A stretch of 64,000 bases of DNA from Chionis minor (Eukaryota > Chordata > Aves > Charadriiformes > Chionididae), in NCBI GenBank assembly GCA_013398295.1, contig VZSF01008169.1:682001-746000 (forward strand), in the 5' to 3' direction. The position numbers were made by a program, and so were the translations under genes. Of this stretch, positions 13,483 through 26,840 are shown piece by piece; the stretch's first letter is position 1, and each line of letters opens with the position of its first letter. The notes under the pieces were generated by a model, which ran no database searches, was not told where the DNA came from, and was given only the letters and a program-made list of their open reading frames with translations.

Positions 13483-14365
13483 ATACATCTAAAGTCATTC
13501 ACATGAGTATGTATGACAGGTTCTGAATAAATTTAGTTTTGTCTTTTAATCCTATCCTATTTCATTAAGCATATGTATTTCTGCGCATCAGTCACTAATT
13601 ATGGTTCCAATTACAAAATTTCCTATTCGCCAAATTATTTCCTTATGAACTTTACTCATTGTAGTAATTTTTGTACCTTTTCCAAAAGCCAGCACACAGT
13701 CAACCATACGTGAAGCATAATATATGCCTTGTATCTGTGAAATGGGAGCCACGCTCATTATTTTATGTGCCATAGGGCTATGATCATTTGCTTTAAGTGG
13801 TAATAATGAATGAGCAGTTCCACTCTGGCATGCGTCCAAAGACACAGCTCCCATTTACAAGGACAAATGGAGGAAGGCTCCTACCAGGTTATGTACAAGT
13901 TCTATGATTTGTTCCAATACAAAAGTATTCAATTCATCAAGCTCACTGACCTCCTGATGGCCTCCTATTAGCAATTATTCCCCAACCTCTCCCTCAATTA
14001 TCCTTTCAAAACTGAACCACTTTCTGTTACTTTCCTTTTTTCTCCCTGGATTTCCTGGGAGTTCGAAATAAAAGTTACAAATGCATTAAAAGAAAAACAA
14101 CAACAAACAAACTTTTCTCATGTTTATGACTAAGTGAATGGTAATTCCTGGGTTTCTCTTTAAATACCATAAATGTCTCCAAGAGTACATGTTTACATTA
14201 ACATTCAGAGATTTGGCTGTTATTTTTTTTAAGTGAATTAAAGGCTTTTCGTAAGACTGAGGGTTTACAAATGACTCCCTGTTGAAACTTAGCAATGTGT
14301 ATGATCTTGTGCACTATGTCTACATCTTCCAACTTTAAGTAAGCCGAGGAACTGGCAGTAGAGGA

Positions 14366-14385
14366 ATATATATATACACACACAC
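14366..14385. repeat. TA/CA dinucleotide microsatellite
   Basis: An ATATATATATA run passing into ACACACACA, about 20 bp in total. Confidence 0.85.
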
Positions 14386-17300
14386 CCCTGTCTAATTTTA
14401 TTGTGCTTACCAGCATCTCCCTTAAGCAAGGGTATATTTTCAAGCTTCTTACCGAAAGAAAGCTATCAGAATATAACACCAGCCCAGATTTACAGCTGTC
14501 TACACTAGTGATTTCATCTTGTGGAAAGCTTCATATAACAGTTCCTCCAACCTCTGGTCATGAAACACGGGAGTTTCTGCAGTTTCACTGCCACCACTAG
14601 TTGGTAAACCTTTCCTTTCAATTAAAAGCAAAGCAAAAAAAGAGGGACAGGGGAAGCGTAACCTAGGTATGGCTGGTCTTCCCTCTAGCTGAGTTTGCTT
14701 CTAACGCCAAACTCTCAGGGAAGACAAAAATGCATCAGACCACTCTAAAAGACAACATTCTTTTATTCAACTGATTCCCTGCAGAGGGAGTAGTATCTTG
14801 TTCTGGCCCAGGCACGGGCTTTTCAGCTATACCAACTAGATATTTATGACCCTTACCTCATATTTTTTCCTTGCAAATTAGTACAGGCCACTTCTACAGA
14901 GTCTGGGGAAGAGCTGTCATCTTTCTGATCTACAGCTAGTCATAGACAGGTCTAGAATTTTGCCTAGGTTCTCAGCCTAACATCTATAAGAGGTTCCTCA
15001 TAAAGACTAATGGACTTAGAAGACTATTCCTGGATCCTGTCTGGTGGCTTGGCCCAGCTTTCAGATGAGTAAGAATATCTTCTAGGACTACTGTTCAACT
15101 TCTGCTCAACTCTGTTCTAGCCTTTACTTCTCATGCTGTCCCCTATCTAGCCAGCGGTCTTGCTCCTGCTGTCCTCCATCACCGACTGCTGCTTCTGATT
15201 TCCTTGCCCCAGTTCCTAACCTTGCACAACAGGCTCCTGTTTTCATTCTCCTTTCCTAGTACCACACCGGTATGATGCTATGGGGTCTTTGAATAGTTGA
15301 ATACTATTTAACATAACATAATTTGGTTACAGGGGACACCTTGTAACCAAAGTTCAACTAGTGTTTGTAAAGCTAAACTTAAGACTTCTCTAGTCACACA
15401 GTTAGCCCTGTGCCATCATAAGTGGACTATGAAGCATTGCTACATACTACTATGTATTCCTACATCCTCGGCATTAAAAATATGCCCATGGAGCTGCGAC
15501 TGCAGCTTTTGCAGACACTTTTGAGACAGCTGAAAACCTTTAGTAATTACAACGCAGTAACGCAGAGCTCAGCACAGATTCACACACAGGTATTTACCCT
15601 GCTTGTTGGGTACCCCTTCTTGGAAGCCATACAAGACTTCCTATTCTAAAAGTACCTTTCCAGCAATAGAGGAAATTAGTTGAGTATATGCTAACTATAA
15701 TCAGTAACTGTAATTGGTTCTAATTCATCATATTTTGGAAGCGATGCCATAGAAACTGCAGATTTTCAGCTCAGGAGTGGTGATTTGCAGATGACAGCTG
15801 TTCTTGGGTTATCAACCAGTCCAGAACCGAGCACGACTGATACCTAGAATCCCAACTCACGTTTGTACATGGATGCAAGAGAAGAAAAATCCCCAGGTCT
15901 TGAGCAGGCCTGCTTGCTTTCAGTAGCTTTTACACAGAACAGCCAAAGAATAGCCACATCTTCTAACCATCAACAACAGTTAACAGGCATGGTCAATAGC
16001 AATGGGTGCGAGTGATCTCACAACCAGAAAAGTTATGCTGCACCAGCCCCTCTCATGTATTGGGAGTTCAAGCACGTTTAAAAGGTTCAGAAGCAGCATC
16101 ATTCCTCTGCAGAAGTGCTAAGATTCAGATGCGATAAACGAATTCTGATGATATATTTAATGAAAAATAGGTACCATCAGCAGAGTGCTTTGTGATCTTT
16201 CAGAAAATAGGTTTGTTTAATTGCTAACTATTATTCCACTTCTATCCAGCTACTATAATCATTATTTTCCTGCTGTGAAATACACAAACTAATAATCTAT
16301 AAATGCAAATATATCCCTCATAGTTAAGGGTCTGCCTCTTGACTGTATTGACATTGCACTATATTGTCCCCATGTTTTCCATTAATACTGAAATATGTGA
16401 ACAATTCTCTCAATTTTTTTGAATTACAATAAAGCGTCTTTGGTTCTAATGCAAAAATTGGACACTTTCACTTCTCTCAGTGCCAAGATCCTTCCAGTCA
16501 AGAGCAACCTTTCTGCTTTAGATATAAAGAATTATCAGTCTGCCTCTTAAGATAATGATAACCTAAAAGGGTAAAAGGTACCAGGATTTATGTTTCCAGT
16601 TCAGACTTTTTAGTACTGTGGGGAAATGATTTATTTGTTTCTTCTTGTAAGCGCATATAACGATGTCTTGGGACAATGTTTTCTCTGCAGATTAATTCGT
16701 CTCCTCTTCATATAATTCATGAAAAAGGCCTAGGCCAGCAATACTTCCTTTCCATAAAAATATCTAGGCTGATCTCACCAAAAGAAAAACTCAAACATTT
16801 TAGCTTCATAAGCAAACGTTTCGTTTCCAGATTTCCCTCATGCTATTCAAACCCCCTCTTCCCTGCAACATCAAGAATGACTTTACAGGGGTTTTATACA
16901 CTCTTTGAAGTAATAATATTTCAAATCACTAAATACATGACACTACAGGAGAAAATAAACTTTCAAACAGGTGACAAACTTATCACTTAATTATATAATT
17001 AAGAGAAACCGGTTAAGAGGTAAAATAAGATTTTGTAATAAACTCTAGATTATATTTTTATCTCTTCTTCTATATAAGAATTAAGTAACCTATAGCCAAC
17101 CTGCACAAAAAAAAAATAATTCTGCTAATCTCCATGAATCAGAGATCAAATGGATTTCACGTGTCAATGATTTGATGCTGCTTACTCTGAACCAGAAAAA
17201 TCTCGTGTCCATGGCCTTGCCCTTTACCTCTGGCACTCTCCTTTCTCTATGAATGACTATGTTTTTTGGCAGTGATGCAAATGGACTTTTATATATGTAA

Positions 17301-18215
17301 AAGGATTAACTTGGAAAAGTAGAATTTCCGCCTATCAGAAACTGTTATTTCAAGGTGGGGGAGGAGAAATATGTACATTTCTTCTCTTGCATTTTGACCT
17401 CTCAGACATTTTTCCAGCCTTTAGAAAATGTTGTTAATATCCTAGACAGCTCAAAACAAGATGTTATGTTTACACCAAAATGAACCACATCTCCAAAAAA
17501 TATTAGTTTTCCCAACTATTTCATTTATTTTAGCTAGAAGAATTAGATAGAAGGAATGGTGAAATAATCATCCAGTTTGAGTACTTATTACTGCTTAAAT
17601 TGAAATGCAGCTCCTCTTAAATTTTATTTTGCAAAAATCAGTGAAGAGTTCCCAAAATTTACATGTTTCATTCTTTTAAACAATAAATATTGATGAAATG
17701 TGTTAAATGTTAATATCAAGAACAGAGTATTCATGAATCCGTATCCCTAAGCAAAAGCAATTTGTAAATAGTTTATTTTGCAATCGTTTTTAATGTAAAG
17801 TTCCCCTTAGTGGAACACTGATTTTATTTTCACTAAGATTTCATGGCAAGAATATTCATATAATCATGAAAACAAGTAGTATAAGTCTTTGGCTAAAATG
17901 ACTAAATGTCTCCATATTTAAAAATCTCACTGCTCAAATAACGCTGTAAACTGCATTTAAAAATTCATGTTCATAAGTACAAACTCTTCCGCCAGTAATT
18001 TCAAAATGAAAGAGGTGTACTAAAACACAAAGGACAAGAAAAATCTTTCATAAGATCATCTCTCATGCTATTCAGTGCTGCTGATGTTCTGGGAGTTTCC
18101 AAGGGTGTTTGTATATTTTTGTTATTTAGAAACAAGTCTTCAAAAAAAAAAAAACAAAAAAAACCCCAAGAACAAACCCCAACATAAAACCAGGAGAGGT
18201 AGCATTTCAGCAACA

Positions 18216-18262
18216 TTAAATATTCTGGTACCCCTGGACAGTTAAATATTCTGACACCCCTG
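18216..18262. repeat. Two-copy tandem duplication, 26-bp period
   Basis: TTAAATATTCTGGTACCCCTG at 18216 recurs as TTAAATATTCTGACACCCCTG at 18242, with two mismatches over 21 bp. Confidence 0.8.
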
Positions 18263-21200
18263 AAAGTTGGAGTGAACGTACTGCAAGTGTCCACAGCAAT
18301 TAGATCAGATTAAAAAAAATGTATAATACACTAAATCACAAGTGTTTTATTATATTCTTATTCATCATCACTGAACTGTAAGAAATGCACTATTAATAAA
18401 TATACTTTCTACAAATACACTGAACTATTAAACAGCTTTTTTTTTTTTTAAAATGTGCATTTATATAACTGGTTTACTAGTGTTGAATCTTTGGTCAATC
18501 ACTGAGGGAAATGATTGCAAAGATATACTCAATTACACACTTCATGCAGAATGTTCAATGCTATAGTATTATAGAGTGCTTTAGAGTTCTCATCTGTTTT
18601 CAATGGATCATCCTTGCATTCATTTTACTACGTTTTCAAGATTTTGAGTTGGTTTTTTGTTTGAGTTTGTGTTCTGTGGGAACCACATAAAACCACTATT
18701 TATGTAAGACTATAAAGGTTTCTTTAATTTTGAAGCAACTAAAGGAAAAGACAATTTAAGAAATATGTATTTGAGGATGCCATACATCGTCAAATTTTAT
18801 GTTTTCCAGAAGATGGTGTGAAGACAGGCAAGTTACTTTTCCTCTTTCTACTTCAAATTACATAAGGTAACTTTGATCACTTTGTCATTTATGTGTAAGA
18901 TTTATCACAATATGACAATTAATACTTTCAAAAAGACAACAAATTCTGACTACGTCAAGACAAAAATGATGATTCAGTAGCAAAGTGCATCACCCATTTG
19001 GAAGTGGGGATTGCAGCTTAGCCATGACCAAATGCTGCTTATACACTAAAAGTTCAAGAATATTTAATACAAAACGAAGGCAAAGGTATGAATAAACCAG
19101 AACATCATGGTTTTCTCTAGGCTGTCAGCTACACAGTACTAGGGAATTTTAGAAAATAGTGATGTTATCCAAATTATTCCTCTACCTGCAACAACAACTT
19201 CTACAGTGTTGATGGCATGTTATAGTAAGAGCGTGAAGCATAAATACTACAGAGGTTTAAGTATAATATATAGTGCAACTGGTACGCTGCACTATTCTTA
19301 CTTTTCAGAAGCCAGAACTCTAGCTGTTACATGCCAGTTTCAAATTACTTTTAATATTCCTACATGACTGAGGAGTTTCTGACTAGATCATTCAGAAAGT
19401 ACGTCCAGAGTATTTACTTAGCATACTTATTTCCTGTGGCATTGGCAAAAATTCAGAGAATCATACCACTGCACTGAACAACAATGAATGGTGAGCCTTC
19501 AAAAAATACCACAATTGACCCATGGGAGGGTGATCGTTAGAAACCAAATATAGAGGCATAGCAGTTTCCAGACTCCTGGCTTCCTTCTTGTCCTGCTGGT
19601 CTTTAAAGTTACGGTTTTGTCCATCAGACCAGTTCAATATCTATAAATCTATCCACTACGCTGTTCTGACAAGTTCTTTTCCTGCCTAAAAGAAATTTCT
19701 TACCCACCCCTGCATGGCAAAGTCCATCAAATTCATGCCTTATTGCCTATCATTGTTCCATCATAACCATGTCTGGCCTCTTTTTAAGTTAATTTAATAT
19801 CTAGGATATCAACCCCATCTAACCTGCACCATCTTTTATTTGATTTTATTAAAAAAAGATACCAATCCAAGAGATACAGAAATACCTATTAAGAGCAGAA
19901 CACATAAAAGGGCATGGGTGGTTGGAGAAAGGAGGAAGATAAATTCGCTTTCCTCTGGTTCCTTTCCTATGAAGAGCCCCAATCTCCATTAGTCCATTAT
20001 AGCACAATCTCATGAATTTCCTGGAGCAGGGATGACACTGATAGTTCTTTATGAAGTGCCAAATAAGTGGAAATAAACGTTCCTGTCTATGTTGCAACAA
20101 CAATACTATATCTGCCATCACTTCCAGTCTTGGCGGACTCTCCTCGAAAAGTTATCTGCCCTTTAAGAAGAAAACTTTAAAGGAACGGCTGTAAAAAAGG
20201 AAAGGAAAGTTGACTAAAATGACACTATAGCCTCACGGCAGAGTACTGAGAGCATTTCATAAAAGGAGTCCCGGTCTGTCGTGATCCTTTCAAACCACGT
20301 TTCTGTTGGGTTTGGTAGGCAGCCTGCAGAGTACTGCCACGGAAAGCAGCGCTTGCTCCTGCGCACAGCGCAGAACACAGCCTTTAACTCCCTAAGTAAT
20401 CCCAGTGACTTCCCAAAGGGCAAGTCACAGAATAAAGCGTTTTTCAAAACAACAGGCACAAAATCTCACCCTAAGCAACAACAAAATTAGGGAAAAAAAA
20501 AAATTCTTTCGCTACTACAAGAGCTCTGGCGTCATAAATTGCAATGGACGAGAGAATTCTTGCATCCCGGCTGGGAGTGACTGGGAACGCTAAAGACTAC
20601 ACTCCTCGAAAAGCCATTTTATCAACCCAATCTATATACCTCAAAAACTCAATCCCTCTACAAAGAGGCTCTAAAACAGCAGCTTTACTTGGAGTTCTGA
20701 TTACTAACTGATCTCATATTTTGTAAGCATCACACTACATGCTTGAAGCAGCTATTGCCAGACTTACCCGAGATGTATGTATTACACTACACTACGCATT
20801 AAGCTATTTTATAGGAAACAAGGTGCTTTCTTGCTTCCTGGGTTATGCCAAGGGTGACAAACCTCTCCAAATATTTTTGCAATTAACACATTTCAAAGCA
20901 ATCCAAAACACCACACCTTTCTGTAGGTATACTGAGGAGACCGAGACATATCTCTAATTTTTTAAAAGCTTTCAGTGCAAAATTGTGCATGTATTCCAAA
21001 AAAAACCCCAAATATAAGCTACTGAAAAATCAAAGGTAACAATAAAATAAAAGGTGAGCTGTCAGAATGCAGTCCTAAAAAAACCCACCTGAACTGTGCT
21101 GCTTTCAAAGGGCCATGCTAAACAAAACAGCCACTCTTATAGTTGAAAAACACAAGAGCTCATTATTATTTACTATCTTTTAACCAAATACTTTAGTAAA

Positions 21201-22624
21201 AATAATAGTTTCTTGCTAGCAATGTGCCCCACAGACATGCTTAGGATCAAAGACTGTAATTATTTATGTGACCAAACACTTGCTTCTCCCTGATAGTAAA
21301 TTAAAGAAAAAAAAAAAAAAGAAAAAAAGTGCTGTAACAGAATGTTTTATTGCATCTCTGGAACTGATGAATGTGGTAGATTAAGGGTAGAAAAAGAGAT
21401 CAGGATTACAGAGTACTGAAATTTACTAAACAAGGACCTTTTTTGACGTCAGAGGGAAACAGAGAGAACCCAGGAGGCATACAAAAGTCCTGTTTAGTAA
21501 TCCAAACATACGGTAGAGGTGGGGTATTACTGATGCAGAGGTTGTGTGGGAACAGTCACAGCATAATCCCTTCACAAGTCTCTCTTTCACCAGCCTTGAG
21601 CATTTCTATTTTCTATCCATCATTTTCTGACTGTCTGTTGGTTTGCTTCTTAACTCAAGCCTGCATAGGATAATAGGCTACAATTACATTAACCGCCTTT
21701 CATCTCAGTTTGAATTAAATTTGTTCTGCGTGCCAGCATGAAAATCTGTCCCAAGTCATTTTGCTTAAGTCAAAGAATAATAAACTCCCTCAGTCCAATA
21801 ATTTAGCCAATGGGGTTTAATATTGCAAAATATACAGGTTTTTTTTTTTTTTTTAACCAAGAGATAATCTCAAAATTAGTACTTAGGAAAATTTCAGTTA
21901 CAATATTTGTCAGTAATATATAAATATATTCTGCTTTATGATAGTGATTTTAAAATGATTTAAAATATAATCCTATGCTCATTTTTTCCCCAGATTCCTG
22001 AGGTCTTTTTTCTCACTCATTTTCAGATCGGGTTTCTAATTTATGCAAAAGTAATGCTATAATTTGTATTTTACCCACAAATTAGAAATGCAAAATATTT
22101 TAATGTCACTTGAAACACAATTTTGGTGACTGAAATGGCCCGTCATATCAGAAAAACAAACTACTTATCGCATTTTCCATAAATAAGAGACAGAAATCAA
22201 CAGAGAGCACAGTGGAGAAATGCACTCTGAGGTGAATGCTCCTTTCTGAAGGTCAGAGTAGAAATCCAAAGAATTCACCCTTTTGTTTGCAGAGCATCCT
22301 AATGCATTATAGCAAACATTTCACTCTTGGCTCAAATCTAAAGGTTTAATTTTAAAATCCTCCAGTGACCACCATGAGACAGACTTAGGGAAAAAAATAA
22401 AAGACATCTTCTGTGCTACAATTTTAAGCCTTCCATCTTCTTTCTCTCAGCGTTTTTTTCCTTCTTCTTTTGTTCCTTTTTGGATTTTTATTTTTAAAAG
22501 AAAATATAACTGAAACAACCCAGTGATTTCAAAGTTCTACTTCAAAAGTGGCTTTGGAGAAGTGTCCTAAGCACTACATTATTTTTTAAATGGCAAAAGA
22601 TTTTATAGGCACTCGGATTCATTT

Positions 22625-22760
22625 AGAATCATATAATCATTTTGGTTGGAAAGTACCTTTAAGATCAACTCCACCACTAAACCAACCCCAAGGACCACAT
22701 CTGCATGTCTTTTTTAACTACCTCCAGGGATGGTGGCTCAACCATTTCCCTGGGCAGGTT
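22625..22760 (-). mobile_element. CR1 LINE 3' end, minus strand
   Basis: The + strand reads AGAATCATATAATCATTTTGG, TTGGAAAGTACCTTTAAGATC, then a CTCCAGGGATGGTGGCTCAACC block and CCCTGGGCAGG. This is the reverse complement of a CR1 3' end, tail to the left. It is 5'-truncated at about 22760, diverged, and in the same orientation as the host gene. Confidence 0.9.
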
Positions 22761-25700
22761 ACTATCAAGAATTAGAAGCACACATACAAGAGTCAAAATG
22801 TGAAAGTCACATAAACTACTCATTAGAAACATACAACAACTATAGTGAACTATTCTGTTTTAAAAACAAAAAGCACAGGGGTTGCTGATTTCTGCCCCCC
22901 CCCCCCCGAAAAATGCAGTTTTCATGTCATTTGAAAAAAAAAATCATCAAGATTTCCAAAACCCGGAAAAGTTTTTGGTTGTCTAGTCCAGTTGATAAGT
23001 AAGACTTATGCACCATGAGGAAAAAATACAAATAAAAAGAGTGCATCATATGACCTACCGCCATAACAGAAGGAAATTTTGGTAATCAGGCTTGGATTCT
23101 GGAAGAAAGAAGTATAGCTTTCTGTAGGATTATTAAGGAATATTCATGACTTCTAGCTATTACCGGAATTTGCAGAAGAAAATACTCACACAAAATGTTA
23201 CCTTATAGTTTTCATTACAGTGTGTTAATAGAATGTATGACAATCTACTACGTTATGAGCAGGCAGAAAATTGGATGCAATATACTATTTAGAAATACAT
23301 AAAGTGGGATATATCTGGTGTATAGCTCAATATATCCACTATTAGAGGAAGAAGACGTATCAGACTAATGTTTGGGTTGTACTATTCCATACTTCTTTTC
23401 TGTTTCTAGACCTGCATTTAACTGGAATAATTTCATTTGCACTCTATCATGTTTATAACAAAGCTACGATAGTCACCATTTCTTTCATTCTTTTTTCACC
23501 ACTGGAAGAACTACTGTTTGCTGAACATTCACTGTAATTTATTTTAAGGTCAGTGCTCAAATGATATGTGTGTTGCAGAAAAGTTCATATGATACAAACA
23601 TAATAAAGACAAGGGGAGATTTCCAGGTTGCAGAAATTAAGATAAAAGCCGAGGACATGTATAGAGTATGCATGGGTACAAATATTTCAGTTAAAAGAAT
23701 CAACGTCCTGTGGCATAACAAGCAAGTCTCCGAACAACCTGCAATGTTATCATAATTTTAACTGTGTAGAAATACTTAAGAACATTGAGGAGACAATGAA
23801 AAAACTGGCAGACACAATTCTACAAAACTAAGCAAAGAGAAAGCTCTCATCAAAGCTTCCAAAGGGTAAATGTGAAACCCTTAAATCAAGTCCTCAACTA
23901 CTTTCCAAAAAAGCAAGAACAAAAGTAACAAACTAATGGTATAGGAAAGGCTTCATGCAAGTCAAGGACAAAAAGACAAGAGCATTAAGAAAAAAAAACC
24001 ATAATGAAATTTTGTCCTTTTTGTACCCTAAAAGCAGAGTTGGAAAATGTATTCGATTTTATATGCCAGGGTGGTTTAAATGCAACAGAAAAGGTAAAAA
24101 AATCCTTAAGTACAAAACAACAATAAATACATTTTCTTTAAAAAAAAAAATGCATATCTTCCCCAAAGAATGGATTTACAGAATTCCCATTTCTGAATCT
24201 TAGAGGTATTTCACTTTTATGTGGATGGCACTCAACAGCAGCAAAGTTGTTGATCTGTTTAGATGTGCTGTTACCTTTTCTTTTATTCATAAATATAGAG
24301 GAGGCAATCTTTCTGTTCAACATGAAGGACTGATTTATGTATTTTTTCATTTTCACAATCATCATTTGTCACCTTCAACGTTACCTTACCTCAAAAAACT
24401 TTACGTTTACCAAGTCTGGAAAACAACAAATAATCATAAAGAGAAAGAAAATGAACGAATGGAGAGAAGCAAAGTATCCGGAACGGATGGGAAGAACTTT
24501 ATGAACTAGTTTTGTGAAACTTTTGTGGCTATTCTGTACATGACAATTTACAATTTGCCTCCCAGGAGCAGGAGAAATTAAAAGTAAACTATATGTTCCC
24601 CAATTCGCACCAAATCAGGGATATATCCCCTCTGAAACTTAAGTAACAAGGTGTTATCGCATACTTAAATATTTATCTGAATCAGGGCCCAGATCTGTGA
24701 TTAAATTAAAACTGTACGTAAGAAAGGATAAAATGACCTAAACAAGCACAGGATTAAAAAGTCATTTTGAAGCATCTGTTAAAAAGTAATTGCTGCCCTT
24801 ATCTCCTGGATCTTGTAAGAACTCATTTCCAGGCCAAATTTTTTCTTAGAAGTTAAAGCTTCTTTATGAAATCTGATTTATTAAATCTCTTTTAGCATAT
24901 CTTACTGTTCCTTTACTCTTTAATTCTTATCACTTCTCTGTGAGCAGCCCAACAACTTTTCTTCCAGGACCGTGTGCCACTTTGGACACGTTTCTTATGT
25001 TAGTTTGGCAATCTCGCTGCTCTCCCTTTGGCCTCCTGCTGTAATTTCATATTCCTAAATTTATCATTGCTCCGTGTAACAGTGAGCAAAAGAAAAGTGT
25101 TGTGGCAGGTCACGTTTTCAGATCTGATTATAAGTTTGCTTTGATTCTAAATCAGACTCCTGTCGCTATTTAAAACAGCTTTTCTAGTTAAGTATTTACT
25201 TTGACTTCTGGTACTTTGTTCTTTTTTTAAATTGCTGAAAAATTCCTCTTCTCATAATATAAAAATAATAGATGGAGATGGAGAACTAAAGCTGTAAATC
25301 AATCCTTGTGAAGTGATAATCTAATAAACCACTCAGGCTTTGCTGTTGAAGTTTAGGATATCATCAGGGCTCTTGGATTGGTTTATGCTTTTGTAATCAA
25401 GCTCCCCAGCCCCATTACCTAGTAAGCTAGATAAAGAATACCACTTACTTTTCAATGCATCACCAAAAAAAAAAAAGAGAGCTCAAAGCATGCAAAGGTT
25501 ATGCAGCTTAATTTATATTTTATACTTTCTAAAGGTGATTCTTCAGTACAAAAGAAGAAAAGAGTAATGGAGCATTTCTAATATTAAAACATTATTATCT
25601 TTCAGCTGGTGGGTACTGATAGGATTGGTCCTATGCTATTTGTTGTTGCCCTATCAGTTATTCCCTGAAAATACCTTGCATATGATGGAGAACTTGCTTT

Positions 25701-26064
25701 TACTGTCAAGTTTTGTTAGTTCATTTTATAAAAAGTAAAATAATACAGATACTTCCCAGTAATACTGTTTATTTTAACTTACTGCCTTTTCATATTTTGT
25801 TTGTTTTATGTCATTTGCATGATAATCCAGGCTAAGAATGAAAAGGCAAAGAAAAAAAGGATGTTTACATATGCATACGTGCTTACACACAGTCAACCCG
25901 CAGAATTCATTATCTCAGGTGGTCTATCTCCAGATTTTTAAACAGGAGTGAAACAAATATTCCTCTTAAACAGACAAATCTTCAGCAAGGAAGAATAAGA
26001 AATATAGGTAGTCACACCAGATCTCACTGATTAACCATAGAACAGGCCTTTAATCACATTTCCA
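22761..26064. other. Intronic sequence, no gene seen
   Basis: AT-rich, with a 13-C run at 22895-22907 and several A-runs. Open frames of 60-96 codons around 23560-24510 are lysine-rich and look like AT-rich noise. No repeat recognised. Confidence 0.65.
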
Positions 26065-26488
26065 TGATGGTGTGCTCTCCCCTCTCCAGGCACCACCTGG
26101 TCTTTATCTCCCATAACCCTGCCCAAGCAATAACCACCCATGGTGGTCATAATGGGTGCATCTAGCCGTGATGGGGGCATCCGGGGCTCAGCATGGTTTC
26201 AGGGAGGCAGATAAAAACACAATAGTGAAGGGCTAACTTGAGCAATGCTGGTTCAGTGGTCAATATGCAAATATGACTATAGGTCAATCATCTTACCCCC
26301 ATACATAGTGAACAGCCCAAGAGCCTTTTGAGCTCTCCCGAATGGCAGCGGGCTGCACACCAGGGTCTCCCCTTGAGTAGGGACGCCACTCAAGGTTGCT
26401 TCTCCCTGAGGTTCAGAGATTCCTTCCCACAAGAGATCCTCAGTAAGTGACTAATAGCATGCTGAACTTTGAAATCTTAGCTAAGTGA

Positions 26489-26494
26489 TATAAA
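26489..26494 (+). promoter_or_regulatory. TATA box inside the solo LTR
   Basis: TATAAA in the context AGTGATATAAAGGAG, about 280 bp before the LTR's AATAAA. That spacing fits the U3 promoter and R region of a retroviral LTR. Activity is not known. Confidence 0.5.
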
Positions 26495-26771
26495 GGAGTA
26501 AATGCACGTATTTAATCCTTTAGACATAAATAGTTGACCAAGGCTGGGACTAGGATTGGATCCAGCCACACCCAGATTTCTCTCTGAGAAGGAGTTTAGA
26601 AAGCCAGGGGGTCATTTCCGAACCTCACAACTCAACGGAAGGTTCTCCCTGACAGCTCTGTCTGACCCAGTCCTCTATGCAGTAAATAACCAAGTGTGCC
26701 TTGCCGTCTCAAATCTTGTTAAAACACTGTCACTTTTACCACCCAACTTTGTTAAATCCCTGTTTTATATC

Positions 26772-26777
26772 AATAAA
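26772..26777 (+). terminator. Polyadenylation signal inside the solo LTR
   Basis: AATAAA in ATATCAATAAATGTATTGC near the 3' end of the LTR, the usual place for the R-region poly(A) signal. It is on the + strand, so it cannot end the minus-strand host transcript. Confidence 0.55.
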
Positions 26778-26840
26778 TGTATTGCTGCTGCTCTCTACAA
26801 GTGAAGTGCATTGCTCCTTCCAAGACAATTTCTGAAAAAC

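Larger units (their letters stand above)
13483..22624. other. Intronic sequence, no gene seen
   Basis: Unique AT-rich DNA with a TA/CA microsatellite at 14366, a 26-bp-period duplication at 18216, a 14-A run at 21307-21320 and a 16-T run at 21839-21854. The longest open frame is 104 codons (16676-16990, +). It has no recognisable domain and no coding bias that I can judge. Confidence 0.65.
26065..26840 (+). mobile_element. Probable solo LTR of an avian endogenous retrovirus
   Basis: An unusually GC-rich, structured segment in AT-rich intron, with the order of an LTR: a GC-rich start (GATGGTGTGCTCTCCCC, CACCCATGGTGGTCATAA), a middle with CCCCTTGAGTAGGGACGCC and GAGGTTCAGAGATTCC, a TATAAA at 26489, and an AATAAA at 26772 followed by GCTGCTGCTCTCTACAAGTG. 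From memory this resembles ERVL-type avian LTRs. I could not fix the ends by a target-site duplication, so both boundaries are approximate. No gag, pol or env reading frame flanks it, hence a solo LTR. It lies antisense to ATRNL1. Confidence 0.7.

Noticed and set aside
22895..22907. 13-C run (and the 12-G run at 11506-11517) as G-quadruplexes
   Set aside because: Each is one uninterrupted homopolymer without the four separated G-tracts of a standard quadruplex.
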